Positions 22,106-30,520 of a stretch of 62,047 nt of DNA are shown here, piece after piece (position 1 is the stretch's first letter; every line of letters begins with the position of its first letter). The notes beneath the pieces were generated by a model that was not told the DNA's origin, did no database searches, and saw only the letters and a list, made by a program, of their open reading frames with translations. Where the stretch lies: contig NZ_BMDZ01000035.1 of assembly GCF_014636235.1 (NCBI RefSeq), forward strand, positions 1 through 62,047, given 5' to 3'. Source of the stretch: Tistrella bauzanensis. GTDB lineage: Bacteria; Pseudomonadota; Alphaproteobacteria; Tistrellales; Tistrellaceae. The position numbers and the translations under genes are program-made.

Positions 22106-22552
22106 TCAGAACGGCTTCACGATCACCAGAATGACGATGGCGATCATCAGCAGGGTCGGCACCTCGTTCATCCAGCGATAAAACCGTGCCGGCCGGGTGT
22201 TGCGATCCTCGGCAAAGGCCCGGGTCCAGCCGACAAAGGCGCCATGCATGCCCGACAGCACCAGTACCAGGGCCAGCTTGGCATGCAGCCAGCCTTCCGA
22301 CAGCGACACCGCGCCCGTGGCCAGAATGCCCAGGCCGAACAGCCAGGTGGCGATCATCGCCGGATTGATGATCGCCTTCAGCAGCCGCCGCTCCATCACC
22401 TTGAACCGTTCCGACACCTCGGAACCGGGGACGGCATCGGCGTGATACACGAACAGGCGCGGCAGATACAGCATGCCGGCCATCCAGGCGATGACCGAAA
22501 TCACGTGCAGCGCCTTGATCCAGGGATAGGCACCGGCCAGGCTGTCGATCAT
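22106..22552 (-). CDS. hemJ: Protoporphyrinogen oxidase HemJ
   Basis: 148-residue membrane protein with four predicted transmembrane segments (HVISVIAWMAGMLYL, IINPAMIATWLFGLGI, WLHAKLALVLVLSGMHG, the C-terminal VPTLLMIAIVILVIV). The conserved His in HVISVIAWMAG and the HAK segment fit the HemJ/UPF0093 family, which oxidises protoporphyrinogen IX to protoporphyrin IX. It sits directly after hemH and hemE, giving three successive late haem steps. Confidence 0.9.
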   Translation of the reverse strand: MIDSLAGAYPWIKALHVISVIAWMAGMLYLPRLFVYHADAVPGSEVSERFKVMERRLLKAIINPAMIATWLFGLGILATGAVSLSEGWLHAKLALVLVLSGMHGAFVGWTRAFAEDRNTRPARFYRWMNEVPTLLMIAIVILVIVKPF

Positions 22553-22628
22553 CGGCTGTCGCTCCGTTGACTTGGGTCGTTGAGAACCGCCTGGGCGGTG
22601 GCAGGCCGTGGCTGGCAGCCCTGCGCGC

Positions 22629-23762
22629 TCAGGCGTGGCTCAGCCGGGCGGCACGGCAGGCGCACTGGCTGAAGCTGGCCGGACAGCCGGTGCCGGCCAC
22701 ATCCGGCGCGACCGGCCGGCCTCCGCTCGCCGTCAGCCGGTCCAGCCCCTGCACCACCAGATCGCCCAGCCCGCCGATGAAGGCCGGATGCACCGATGGT
22801 GTCGGCACCCGGTAATAGGGCATGGCGCCGGCTTTCTCGGCCAGCTCGCGATATTCGATGTCGAGTTCCACCAGGGTCTCGACATGTTCGGACACGAAAG
22901 CCACCGGCACCACGATCAGCGCCCGGCCATCGCGGCCGGCCCGCTCCACTTCCGCATCGGTGGACGGGCCGATCCATTCCAGGGGCCCCACCCGGCTCTG
23001 ATAGCAGACCTGCCAGTCGAGATCATCGGGCCCTGAACGGCCGATCAGCGGCGCCAGCGCCGCCACGATCGCCGCACAGCTCTGTTCCACCTGCCATTGA
23101 TAGGGATCGCCGCGCTCGATGATCTTCTTCGGCAGACCATGGGCCGATAGCAGCAGCCGCACCGGCCTGGCCGGCCCGCCATCCCCGCCGGTCTCGGCCT
23201 GACGCCAGCGTTCGGCGATCAACTCGGCATGGGCGCGGATCAGCCCCGGCTGCCGCGGATAGCAGCAGAGGGTGGTGGTCGGCACATCAAGGCCCGCACG
23301 GCGCGCGACCTTGACCCAGTCCTTCAGTGACGAGGCGCTGGTCGAGGTGGAATATTGCGGATAGAGCGGCAGGGCCACGATCCGATCAGGCGCCCAGGCC
23401 TTGACCTCGGCGGCGACCCGGTCGGCGAAGGGATGCCAGTAGCGCATCACCGGCCAGGCCTTCACAATCATGCCCCGGCCGGCCAGATCGGCCTCCAGCG
23501 CCCGTGCCTGGGCCTGGGTTTCCGGCAGCAGAGGGGAACCACCGCCCATCAGGGCATAGTTCTGGCGGGCGAATGGCGCCCGCCTGCGACTGATCAGCGT
23601 GGCGATCGCCCAGCGGATCAGCGCCGGCGCGCCGATGATTGCCGGATCGTTGAACAGGTTGAACAGGAACGGGCGGACGGCGTCGGGACCATCCGGCCCG
23701 CCCAGATTGAACAACAGGATAGCGATTCGTCCCGTTTCTGTCTTATCACGTTCCTGTATCAT
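22629..23762 (-). CDS. hemH: Ferrochelatase
   Basis: 377 residues; inserts Fe2+ into protoporphyrin IX. Family landmarks are LLFNLGGPDGPDAVRPFLFNLF at the N-terminus, LSAHGLPKKIIERGDPY with the catalytic His, and FVSEHVETLVELDIEYRELA with the second conserved His/Glu region. The C-terminal tail carries a cysteine cluster (GCPASFSQCACR), suggesting the [2Fe-2S] class known from Caulobacter. It starts 9 bases after hemE. Confidence 0.95.
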   Translation of the reverse strand: MIQERDKTETGRIAILLFNLGGPDGPDAVRPFLFNLFNDPAIIGAPALIRWAIATLISRRRAPFARQNYALMGGGSPLLPETQAQARALEADLAGRGMIVKAWPVMRYWHPFADRVAAEVKAWAPDRIVALPLYPQYSTSTSASSLKDWVKVARRAGLDVPTTTLCCYPRQPGLIRAHAELIAERWRQAETGGDGGPARPVRLLLSAHGLPKKIIERGDPYQWQVEQSCAAIVAALAPLIGRSGPDDLDWQVCYQSRVGPLEWIGPSTDAEVERAGRDGRALIVVPVAFVSEHVETLVELDIEYRELAEKAGAMPYYRVPTPSVHPAFIGGLGDLVVQGLDRLTASGGRPVAPDVAGTGCPASFSQCACRAARLSHA

Positions 23763-23771
23763 GACATGTCT

Positions 23772-24824
23772 TTACACCCGGTCGGCATCGGCGGCCCGTA
23801 CCGCTTCGACCACCTGAGCCACATGATCAGGATTGGTGGACGGCAGAACGCCATGGCCGAGATTGAACACGAAGCCACCCATCGGGGCCAGGCGGTCACA
23901 TATCGCCCGCACCCGGCGGATCATGTCCGGCCCGCCCGCGACCAGACGGCCGGGATCGAGATTGCCCTGAACGGCCACATGCGGCCGCAGCCGCCGGGCG
24001 ATGGCCTCGACGGTCCAGGTGGGGTCGACGCTGACCGCATCGACACCGGCATGCAGGGCGAAACTCTCATATAGCGTGCCGGCGCGGTTCGGAAAGCCTG
24101 TGATCGGCACGTCGGGATGATTGGCGCGGATCCGGCTGGCGATCGCGCGGATCGGGGCCACGGTCCAACGCTCGAAGGCCTCTTCATCCAGCGCGCCGGC
24201 CCAGCTGTCGAAGATCTGCACCGCCTCGGCACCGGCTGCGATCTGGGCTTCGAGATGCTGGACGGTGGCATCGACCAGTAGGTCGATCAGGCGTTGAAAC
24301 CCGTCCGGATCGCCATAGGCCCAGCGCTTGGCTTTCAGGAAATCCCGGCTCGATCCGCCTTCCAGCATATAGGTGGCGACCGTCCAGGGGGCGCCGGCGA
24401 AACCGATCAGCGCCTTGCCCGCCGGCAGCGCGGCCTTCACCCGGGCCGCGGTTTCATAGACCGGCTTGAGCTTTTCAGCCATCGCGGCCAGATCGAGCGC
24501 GTCGAGTGCGGCCGTCCCAGTCAGCGGTTCGAGCTTCGGCCCCTCGCCTTCGACAAACCACACCGTCTGGCCCAGCCCATGGGGGACGACCAGGATGTCG
24601 GAAAACAGGATCGCCGCATCCAGGTCGAAGCGGCGCAATGGCTGAAGGGTCACTTCGGTGGCGAAATCGGGCGTGTAGCACAGATCGAGGAAGCCGTTCG
24701 CCTGGGCCCGCAGCGCACGATATTCGGGCAGATAGCGGCCGGCCTGACGCATGAGCCAGATCGGGGTCCGGTCCGGATGCCCGCCCTTCAGGGCTGCGAG
24801 CAGCGGCTTGGTGGTCTCGGTCAT
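23772..24824 (-). CDS. hemE: Uroporphyrinogen decarboxylase
   Basis: 350 residues; decarboxylates the four acetate side chains of uroporphyrinogen III. The N-terminal PIWLMRQAGRYLPEYR and central FAGAPWTVATYMLEGGSS motifs are diagnostic. The frame stays open towards the origin region, but the ATG at 24824 has GAGGA upstream and matches the family N-terminus. hemE flanking the origin is a conserved alphaproteobacterial arrangement. Confidence 0.96.
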   Translation of the reverse strand: MTETTKPLLAALKGGHPDRTPIWLMRQAGRYLPEYRALRAQANGFLDLCYTPDFATEVTLQPLRRFDLDAAILFSDILVVPHGLGQTVWFVEGEGPKLEPLTGTAALDALDLAAMAEKLKPVYETAARVKAALPAGKALIGFAGAPWTVATYMLEGGSSRDFLKAKRWAYGDPDGFQRLIDLLVDATVQHLEAQIAAGAEAVQIFDSWAGALDEEAFERWTVAPIRAIASRIRANHPDVPITGFPNRAGTLYESFALHAGVDAVSVDPTWTVEAIARRLRPHVAVQGNLDPGRLVAGGPDMIRRVRAICDRLAPMGGFVFNLGHGVLPSTNPDHVAQVVEAVRAADADRV

Positions 24825-25125
24825 CGATGCGGTCCTCAAGGCTTCTTTGTCAGGCAAAACGGCCGCGTCGATGGATGACATCGACCGGCCCTGATCCCGG
24901 TGCGACGGATCATGCCCTGCACCGACGGGGGACACCAGCACCGTTGCCGGGCCGGCTTTCGTTTTGGCCCGCGACCGAATGTCCCAGCCAGCGCTTTCGA
25001 TCGACGAACCTGGCGCCCGTTGCCGTTTCGGCAACGGCTTCGATGGTCTCGACCAGGGGCTGGTATCGGGCCGGTATGCGATCGGGGAAGGGTATCTGGC
25101 ATGCATCATGACCTCAGACCCGGAT

Positions 25126-25507
25126 TGTGGACAAGACCGCCTCCTCTCAAATGAAAGGTGAAGGTTGGGATGAAGGCTGTAGAGGATAGTGGGTGCCTGT
25201 GGATAACGGGGATCCCCACCCGTCCACAAACCATCCACAGATCCATCCTCATGTGGGCAATCTCAAGGGGCTCTGCGGGTGTGAGCGTGGATAACTTCGG
25301 AGTCCGGCGTTTTCACGCAGGGGATAATGTCGTGGATAACGTGGAAAACTCTGCATGCGGCCGGCGTCCTCCCGTGGCTGGTGCAGGCCACGGCCTGAAG
25401 AAGCCCACATGGAGACGGCTCGGCGGATGACAGATGAAACATGGTGACGCAATATGAGCGCCCAGCCCCGAAACGGCTTTAACCCCCGTGATTCCCGGTT
25501 ATCCACA
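25126..25507. other. oriC: Probable chromosomal replication origin (oriC)
   Basis: Non-coding region between hemE and the kinase/pyrophosphorylase gene, the position of Cori in Caulobacter. Perfect DnaA boxes: 25198-25206 (TGTGGATAA) and 25499-25507 (TTATCCACA). One-mismatch boxes: 25126-25134 (TGTGGACAA), 25286-25294 and 25331-25339 (both CGTGGATAA). A weaker copy is 25231-25239 (CCATCCACA). The rest of the gap (24825-25125 and 25508-25615) shows nothing further that I can name. Confidence 0.85.
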
Positions 25508-25615
25508 GACGTGAACAAGAAGCGAACGATATGAGAACACGACCGCTGCCGCGATCTTTGTTCCCGTGCTGCCCGCTGTGGTGCCGACGATCATCCTGCT
25601 CTGCCGGAGACCCCC

Positions 25616-26602
25616 ATGCCTGACCGGAAAACCGAGCCTGATGCCGCATCGGCGCCGGCGGTCGATGCCGGCACCGGCACCTTACCGGCGACCCCACCTG
25701 CAGCCGGAATGCCACAGTCAATCGACAATGACGCGGCGATGATGCCGCTGCGCGGTGGCGCCCATGGTGTGGATGCCGCCCGCCAGCAGGTGCTGTTCGA
25801 CCTGCATCTGGTGTCGGATTCAAGCGGCGAGACCGTGAACACGGTCGCGCGCGCGGTGCTGGCCCAGTTCGATGGCGTCGATGCGCGCGAGCATGTCTGG
25901 TCGCTGGTCCGATCCCCCGCCCAGCTTGAAAAGGTGATCAATTCGATCGAGGCCCATCCGGGGCTGGTGATGTACACCCTGGCGTTGAGCGAATTGCGCG
26001 AGCGGCTGGAAGAGGCCTGCCGGCGCCTGAAAGTGCCTTGCGTGCCGGTTCTGGATCCGATCACCGACATCGTCAGCGGCTATCTGGGCGTCGCGGTGTC
26101 GCGGCGGCCCGGCCGCCGGCACATGCTGGACCAGGAATATTTCGCCCGGATCGACGCGATGCATTTCGCCCTGATCCATGATGACGGCCAGTCGCTGTGG
26201 GACATCGATGATGCCGATGTGATCCTGGTCGGCGTGTCGCGCAGCTCGAAAACCCCGACCGCGATCTATCTGGCCAACCGGGGCGTGAAGGCCGCGAACG
26301 TGCCGCTGGTGCCCGGCCATCCGCTGCCCGACGAGGTGGAGGCGGCAACCCGGCCATTCATCGTCGGCCTGACCACCAGCCCGGAGCGGCTGGTCCAGAT
26401 CCGCCGCAACCGTTTGTTGAGCCTGAACCAGCCCGATGACAGCGAATATATCGACCTGGAGGCGGTGCGCACCGAGGTGATCGCCGCCCGCCGGCTGTTC
26501 GAGCGCAAGGGCTGGCCGTCGATCGACGTCACCCGCCGCTCGATCGAGGAAACCGCCGCCGCGATCTATCAGATGTATCTGCGCCATATCGGCGACAATT
26601 GA
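25616..26602 (+). CDS. Kinase-pyrophosphorylase (PEP synthetase/PPDK regulatory protein, DUF299)
   Basis: 328-residue bifunctional regulator that phosphorylates (ADP-dependent) and dephosphorylates phosphoenolpyruvate synthase or pyruvate phosphate dikinase. LHLVSDSSGETVNTVARAVLAQF opens the domain, and GVSRSSKTPTAIYLANRGVKAANVPLVPG is the P-loop region. The first ~60 residues are a disordered Ala/Pro-rich extension; GGAGA precedes the start. It is the first gene on this side of the origin, as in Caulobacter. Confidence 0.92.
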   Translation: MPDRKTEPDAASAPAVDAGTGTLPATPPAAGMPQSIDNDAAMMPLRGGAHGVDAARQQVLFDLHLVSDSSGETVNTVARAVLAQFDGVDAREHVWSLVRSPAQLEKVINSIEAHPGLVMYTLALSELRERLEEACRRLKVPCVPVLDPITDIVSGYLGVAVSRRPGRRHMLDQEYFARIDAMHFALIHDDGQSLWDIDDADVILVGVSRSSKTPTAIYLANRGVKAANVPLVPGHPLPDEVEAATRPFIVGLTTSPERLVQIRRNRLLSLNQPDDSEYIDLEAVRTEVIAARRLFERKGWPSIDVTRRSIEETAAAIYQMYLRHIGDN

Positions 26603-26624
26603 CCCAGTGGACACCGGAGACCCG

Positions 26625-27275
26625 ATGACCATGGCCGACCACGACCCGCAAGATCAGGCGCCGCCCGGCGATATGCCCGAACCCCGGCTGATCCTGGCCT
26701 CGGAAAGCCCGGCGAGGGCGGCGATGCTGCGCGGCGCCGGGCTGAATTTCATCGCCCTGCCCGCGCGGATCGACGAGACCGCGGTGAAAGAAGCGATGCA
26801 GGCCGAAGCGGCGGCGCCTGAGGACGTGGCGGTGATGCTGGCCGAGATGAAGGCCCGGCGGCTGAGTGCCCGTGCCGGCCGCTTGGCCGTGCTGGGCGCC
26901 GATCAGATGCTGGTCGCCGATGGCCGCTGGTTCGACAAGCCTGCCAGCCGCGATGACGCGCGCGCCACCCTTGAAGCCCTGTCGGGCCGGCGCCACGAGC
27001 TGATCTCGGCGGCGGTGGTGATGGTGGACGGCAACCGGGTCTGGCATGCCATCGGCCGTGCCCGGCTGACCATGCGGCCGCTTTCGGCCACGTTCATCGA
27101 CCACTATCTCGACCGGGCCGGAGACGATGTGCTGACCTCGGTGGGGGCCTATCAGCTTGAAGGGCTGGGTGCGCAGTTGTTCTCGAAGGTCGAGGGCGAT
27201 TACTTCACGATACTGGGATTGCCATTGATTGAACTGCTGGACTTCCTGCGCGGCCGCGGGGTGATCGAGACATGA
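26625..27275 (+). CDS. maf: Maf-like nucleotide pyrophosphatase
   Basis: 216-residue Maf/Ham1-fold enzyme, likely hydrolysing non-canonical or canonical NTPs in house-cleaning. LILASESPARAAMLRGAG is the nucleotide-binding start and VLGADQMLV carries the metal-binding Asp. The ATG at 26625 is chosen because GGAGA lies 5 bases upstream; an ATG at 26607 adds six residues. It overlaps aroE by 4 bases. Confidence 0.88.
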   Translation: MTMADHDPQDQAPPGDMPEPRLILASESPARAAMLRGAGLNFIALPARIDETAVKEAMQAEAAAPEDVAVMLAEMKARRLSARAGRLAVLGADQMLVADGRWFDKPASRDDARATLEALSGRRHELISAAVVMVDGNRVWHAIGRARLTMRPLSATFIDHYLDRAGDDVLTSVGAYQLEGLGAQLFSKVEGDYFTILGLPLIELLDFLRGRGVIET

Positions 27276-28177
27276 GCGCGCAGCCCCCCGACATGCCGCC
27301 CGCGCCGCACCCCGGCTGGATCAGCGGCAAGGCCCGGCTGGCCGGGGTGATCGGCCACCCGGTCAGCCATTCGCGGTCGCCCCGGCTGCATAGCTTCTGG
27401 CTGGCCCGCCACGCGATCGACGGCGCCTATCTGCCGCTGGCGGTGAACCCGGATGATCTGGTGGCGGTGCTGCATGCTCTGCCCCGGATGGGGTTTCGCG
27501 GTGTGAACCTGACCCTGCCGCACAAGCAACTGGCGATGGCGATGGTCGATCATCTCGATCCCGCCGCCCGCGCGATCGGGGCTGTGAACACGCTGGTCTT
27601 CGATGACGCCCATGGCATCGCCGGCTATAACACCGACGGCTATGGTTTTGGCGCGGCGCTCGCAGCGGGTGGCCCCGGCCGTGACGCGGCGGCGCCGGCG
27701 CTGGTGCTGGGGGCGGGTGGTGCCGCGCGCGCGGTGGTCCATGCCCTCGCCACCGCCGGATGCGCCGAGATCCGGATCGCCAACCGCGGCGCGGCGCGGG
27801 CGGCGGCGCTGGCGGCCGATCTGGCGCCGCATCTGCCCGGCTGCCGGCTGGTGGTGGTGGATTGGCGGCAGCGAGGGGACGCGCTGGACGGCTGCGGCAC
27901 CCTGGTCAACACCACCAGCCTGGGCCTGGCCGGCCAGCCGCCGCTTGAGATGGCGCTGGATATGGCCGGCCCCGGGCTGGTGGTGTCGGATATCGTCTAT
28001 GATCCGCTGGACACAGCCCTGCTGGTGGCCGCACGAGCACGCGGGCTGGTGGCGGTGGATGGGCTGGGCATGCTGCTGCATCAGGCGGTGCCGGGTTTCG
28101 AGCACTGGTTCGGTCTGCGGCCGGTGGTCGACGATGCCCTGCGCCGCCATGTCGCGGCCGATCTGATCGGAGACTGA
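27272..28177 (+). CDS. aroE: Shikimate dehydrogenase (NADP+)
   Basis: 301 residues; reduces 3-dehydroshikimate in aromatic amino-acid synthesis. GHPVSHSRSPRLHSFW is the shikimate-binding segment, LTLPHKQ holds the catalytic Lys, NTDGYGF the catalytic Asp, and LGAGGAARAVVHAL the NADP-binding loop. It starts within the maf stop codon and is followed by coaE after 5 bases. Confidence 0.96.
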   Translation: MSAQPPDMPPAPHPGWISGKARLAGVIGHPVSHSRSPRLHSFWLARHAIDGAYLPLAVNPDDLVAVLHALPRMGFRGVNLTLPHKQLAMAMVDHLDPAARAIGAVNTLVFDDAHGIAGYNTDGYGFGAALAAGGPGRDAAAPALVLGAGGAARAVVHALATAGCAEIRIANRGAARAAALAADLAPHLPGCRLVVVDWRQRGDALDGCGTLVNTTSLGLAGQPPLEMALDMAGPGLVVSDIVYDPLDTALLVAARARGLVAVDGLGMLLHQAVPGFEHWFGLRPVVDDALRRHVAADLIGD

Positions 28178-28182
28178 GATTT

Positions 28183-28866
28183 ATGCAGATCATCGGCCTG
28201 ACCGGATCGATCGGCATGGGAAAATCGACCACCTCGACCATGCTGCGGCGGCTGAAAGTGCCGGTCTTCGATGCCGACGCCACGGTTCATCAGTTGCTGG
28301 CGCCCGGCGGTCGCGGCTTCGGGCCTGTGGCCGAGCGCTTCCCTGAGGCGGTGCGCGATGGCCGCATCGACCGGGTGGCGCTGGGCGCCAGGGTCTTCGG
28401 CCGCAAGGCGGAATTGCGGGCATTGGAGCGGATCCTTCACCCGCTGGTCCGCGACGCCCAGCACCATTTCATCGCAACCCATGCCCGCCGGCGCGCGCCG
28501 CTGGTGGTGCTGGACATTCCGCTGCTGTTTGAAAGCGGCGGCAACCGGCGGGTCGATGCGGTGCTGGTGGTGAGCGCCCCCAACTGGGTGCAGGCGCGCC
28601 GCGTGCTGGCGCGGCCGGGGATGACCCGGCCCAAATTCCGCGACATCCTGGCCAAACAGGTGCCGGATGCCGAGAAGCGCCGCGGCGCCGATGCGGTGAT
28701 CCAGACCGGGCTTGGCCGCGCCCATGCCTTTCGCGCCCTGACCCTGGCCCTGGACCGGCTGGCCGGCCGCCCGCACCGGATGTGGAAGAGCCATTGGCAG
28801 CGCCCGCGCCTGCACCATCCGCGCATCCAGCCACCATCCGGCGCCAGACGGCGGCCGGGCGGCTGA
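28183..28866 (+). CDS. coaE: Dephospho-CoA kinase
   Basis: 227-residue P-loop kinase for the last step of coenzyme A synthesis. GLTGSIGMGKST is the Walker A motif, FDADATVHQL the acceptor-site loop and LDIPLLFESG the lid region. The last ~30 residues are a basic, Pro/His-rich tail without family similarity. GGAG precedes the ATG. Confidence 0.94.
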   Translation: MQIIGLTGSIGMGKSTTSTMLRRLKVPVFDADATVHQLLAPGGRGFGPVAERFPEAVRDGRIDRVALGARVFGRKAELRALERILHPLVRDAQHHFIATHARRRAPLVVLDIPLLFESGGNRRVDAVLVVSAPNWVQARRVLARPGMTRPKFRDILAKQVPDAEKRRGADAVIQTGLGRAHAFRALTLALDRLAGRPHRMWKSHWQRPRLHHPRIQPPSGARRRPGG

Positions 28867-28954
28867 CACCGCCCCCCCGATCAGGCCGACCTCGATCAAG
28901 TCGTTCCGCACGCTCTTTCACCCAACCCACCCAGTTCACCCGGAGACCCGCCCG

Positions 28955-29638
28955 ATGCGCGAGATTTCGTTCGACACCGAGACCACCGGTTTTGATCCGG
29001 CGACCGGCGACCGGATCGTCGAGATCGGCTGCGTGGAGATTCTGGATCAGGCCCGCACCGGCGCCGAATTCCATGTCTATATCAACCCGGAACGCGACGT
29101 GCCCGAGGCGGCGGTGGCGGTGCATGGCCTGACCTGGGAGCGGCTGAAGCCCGAACCGGTGTTCGCGGCGGTGGCGGACCGGTTTCTCGACTTCGTCGGC
29201 GACAGCCCGCTGGTGGCGCATAACGCCAGTTTCGACATGCGGTTCATCAATGCCGAATTGACCCGGCTGGGCCGCGCGCCGATCCCGATGAGCCGGTCGA
29301 TCGATACCGTGCAGATGGCCCGGATCCGGTTTCCCGGCGCGCCGGCCAGCCTGGACGCGCTGTGCCGCCGGTTCGGCGTCGACAACAGCGGCCGCGACCT
29401 GCATGGCGCGCTGCTCGACGCCCAGCTTCTGGCGGAAGTGTATCTGCACCTGCTGGGCGACCGTCAGCGCGGCTTCGATCTGGCCGCCGACCGCCGGGCC
29501 AGCGGCCAGACCGATGGCCGCCGCCGCACCATCGCCCGCCCGCCCCGCCCCCATGCGCCGACACCGGCCGAACTGGAAGCCCATCAGGCCTTTATTCTGA
29601 AAGAGGTCAAGGCGGCGTTGTGGCTGGCTGAAGATTGA
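28955..29638 (+). CDS. dnaQ: DNA polymerase III epsilon subunit (3'-5' proofreading exonuclease)
   Basis: 227-residue DEDDh exonuclease. ExoI is FDTETTGFD with the catalytic Asp/Glu, ExoII HNASFDMRF, and ExoIII HGALLDAQLLAEVY with the His-Asp pair. The C-terminal ~45 residues are the linker and alpha-subunit-binding tail. CGGAG precedes the start. It ends the conserved right-of-origin run. Confidence 0.95.
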   Translation: MREISFDTETTGFDPATGDRIVEIGCVEILDQARTGAEFHVYINPERDVPEAAVAVHGLTWERLKPEPVFAAVADRFLDFVGDSPLVAHNASFDMRFINAELTRLGRAPIPMSRSIDTVQMARIRFPGAPASLDALCRRFGVDNSGRDLHGALLDAQLLAEVYLHLLGDRQRGFDLAADRRASGQTDGRRRTIARPPRPHAPTPAELEAHQAFILKEVKAALWLAED

Positions 29639-30520
29639 GCCGGGCACGACCACGGCTTTTCAGTCCCGGCCGTCGCCCGCCGTCTTCTTCCGTGACCGCC
29701 CTTTGTGGCCATCTTGTTTCTGCGGCCATCTGCATCGGCGCAGCCTGTGCCGCGGCGCGGGAGTCATTGACAGATCCATAGGGTGGAATCTGACCGGCGG
29801 GATAATATTTCACAAATCGAGATAATCTGCTGTTGGATGACATCATGGTTAAAGCCCAACTCCCGGATCATTTGACTATGGGGGAACCGGCCAGATCATG
29901 GCAGCTATGACTGCAATTTGGTCCGGAGCGATTGATATTTTGGATAGTTTTTCAAGGTAAGATGGAGAGACATGGTGATTTTTACCTTGCCTTCTACGCT
30001 TTCGTGGCGATCTTTGATGAAGAGACGTGATATCCGTCTGCGGATACACGATTTAAGGTTTCTTCGGATAATCTAAAACTACCGTTGCGTGCCTATCCGC
30101 GGTATAGCCTGTTCACTCACACTGGGCTTTCTTCTTTAGGTAACGAATTAACCATAGTACTATCGTATCGGTAGTTTATTCGTGTTGATTACCCGTCAAG
30201 GTATTTAAGCTTGTCTGACAACCCGCTTTAGCTGTAAATGTCGGGCAGGACTTGATTTAAACTCCATGATTATTGACGAAATCATGGCGGTCGACTAACG
30301 ATCAGGTAGAACAGTATGGCGCACAGATAGCACGCCACACGCCCACGGCGTGCGGCGGAGGAGTTTCCTGCGTGCAGGCGTTGTGGATTGAGTGCTTCGG
30401 CAGCGGCCGGCCCGCTGGTGCGCGCGGCCGTGCCGATGTGATGTGCGTCCGGCGTTTGTTGAAACCCACCGGCGGCAGCGGCCGGCGGGCCCTGCACGCG
30501 CATGAAATGGCTGGCGCGTG
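29639..30520. other. AT-rich gene-poor gap between dnaQ and yifB
   Basis: About 880 bases without an established gene. I counted about 42% G+C over 30061-30240, far below the neighbouring genes. Visible structure: an inverted repeat CAAGGTAA (29953-29960) / TTACCTTG (29982-29989), CATGAT (30265-30270) / ATCATG (30281-30286), and a CtrA-like half site TTAACCAT at 30148-30155. Possible roles are a regulatory region, an unrecognised RNA or a remnant of foreign DNA. Confidence 0.6.
29972..30076 (+). CDS. Possible small ORF or gene remnant (34 residues)
   Basis: A 34-codon frame starting MVIFTLPSTLSWRS, with GGAGAG a few bases upstream, and a basic second half rich in Arg and Ile. It lies in the AT-rich gap. 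I do not recognise it. It could be a small protein, the end of a decayed gene (the frame is open a few codons further upstream) or chance. Confidence 0.25.
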   Translation: MVIFTLPSTLSWRSLMKRRDIRLRIHDLRFLRII

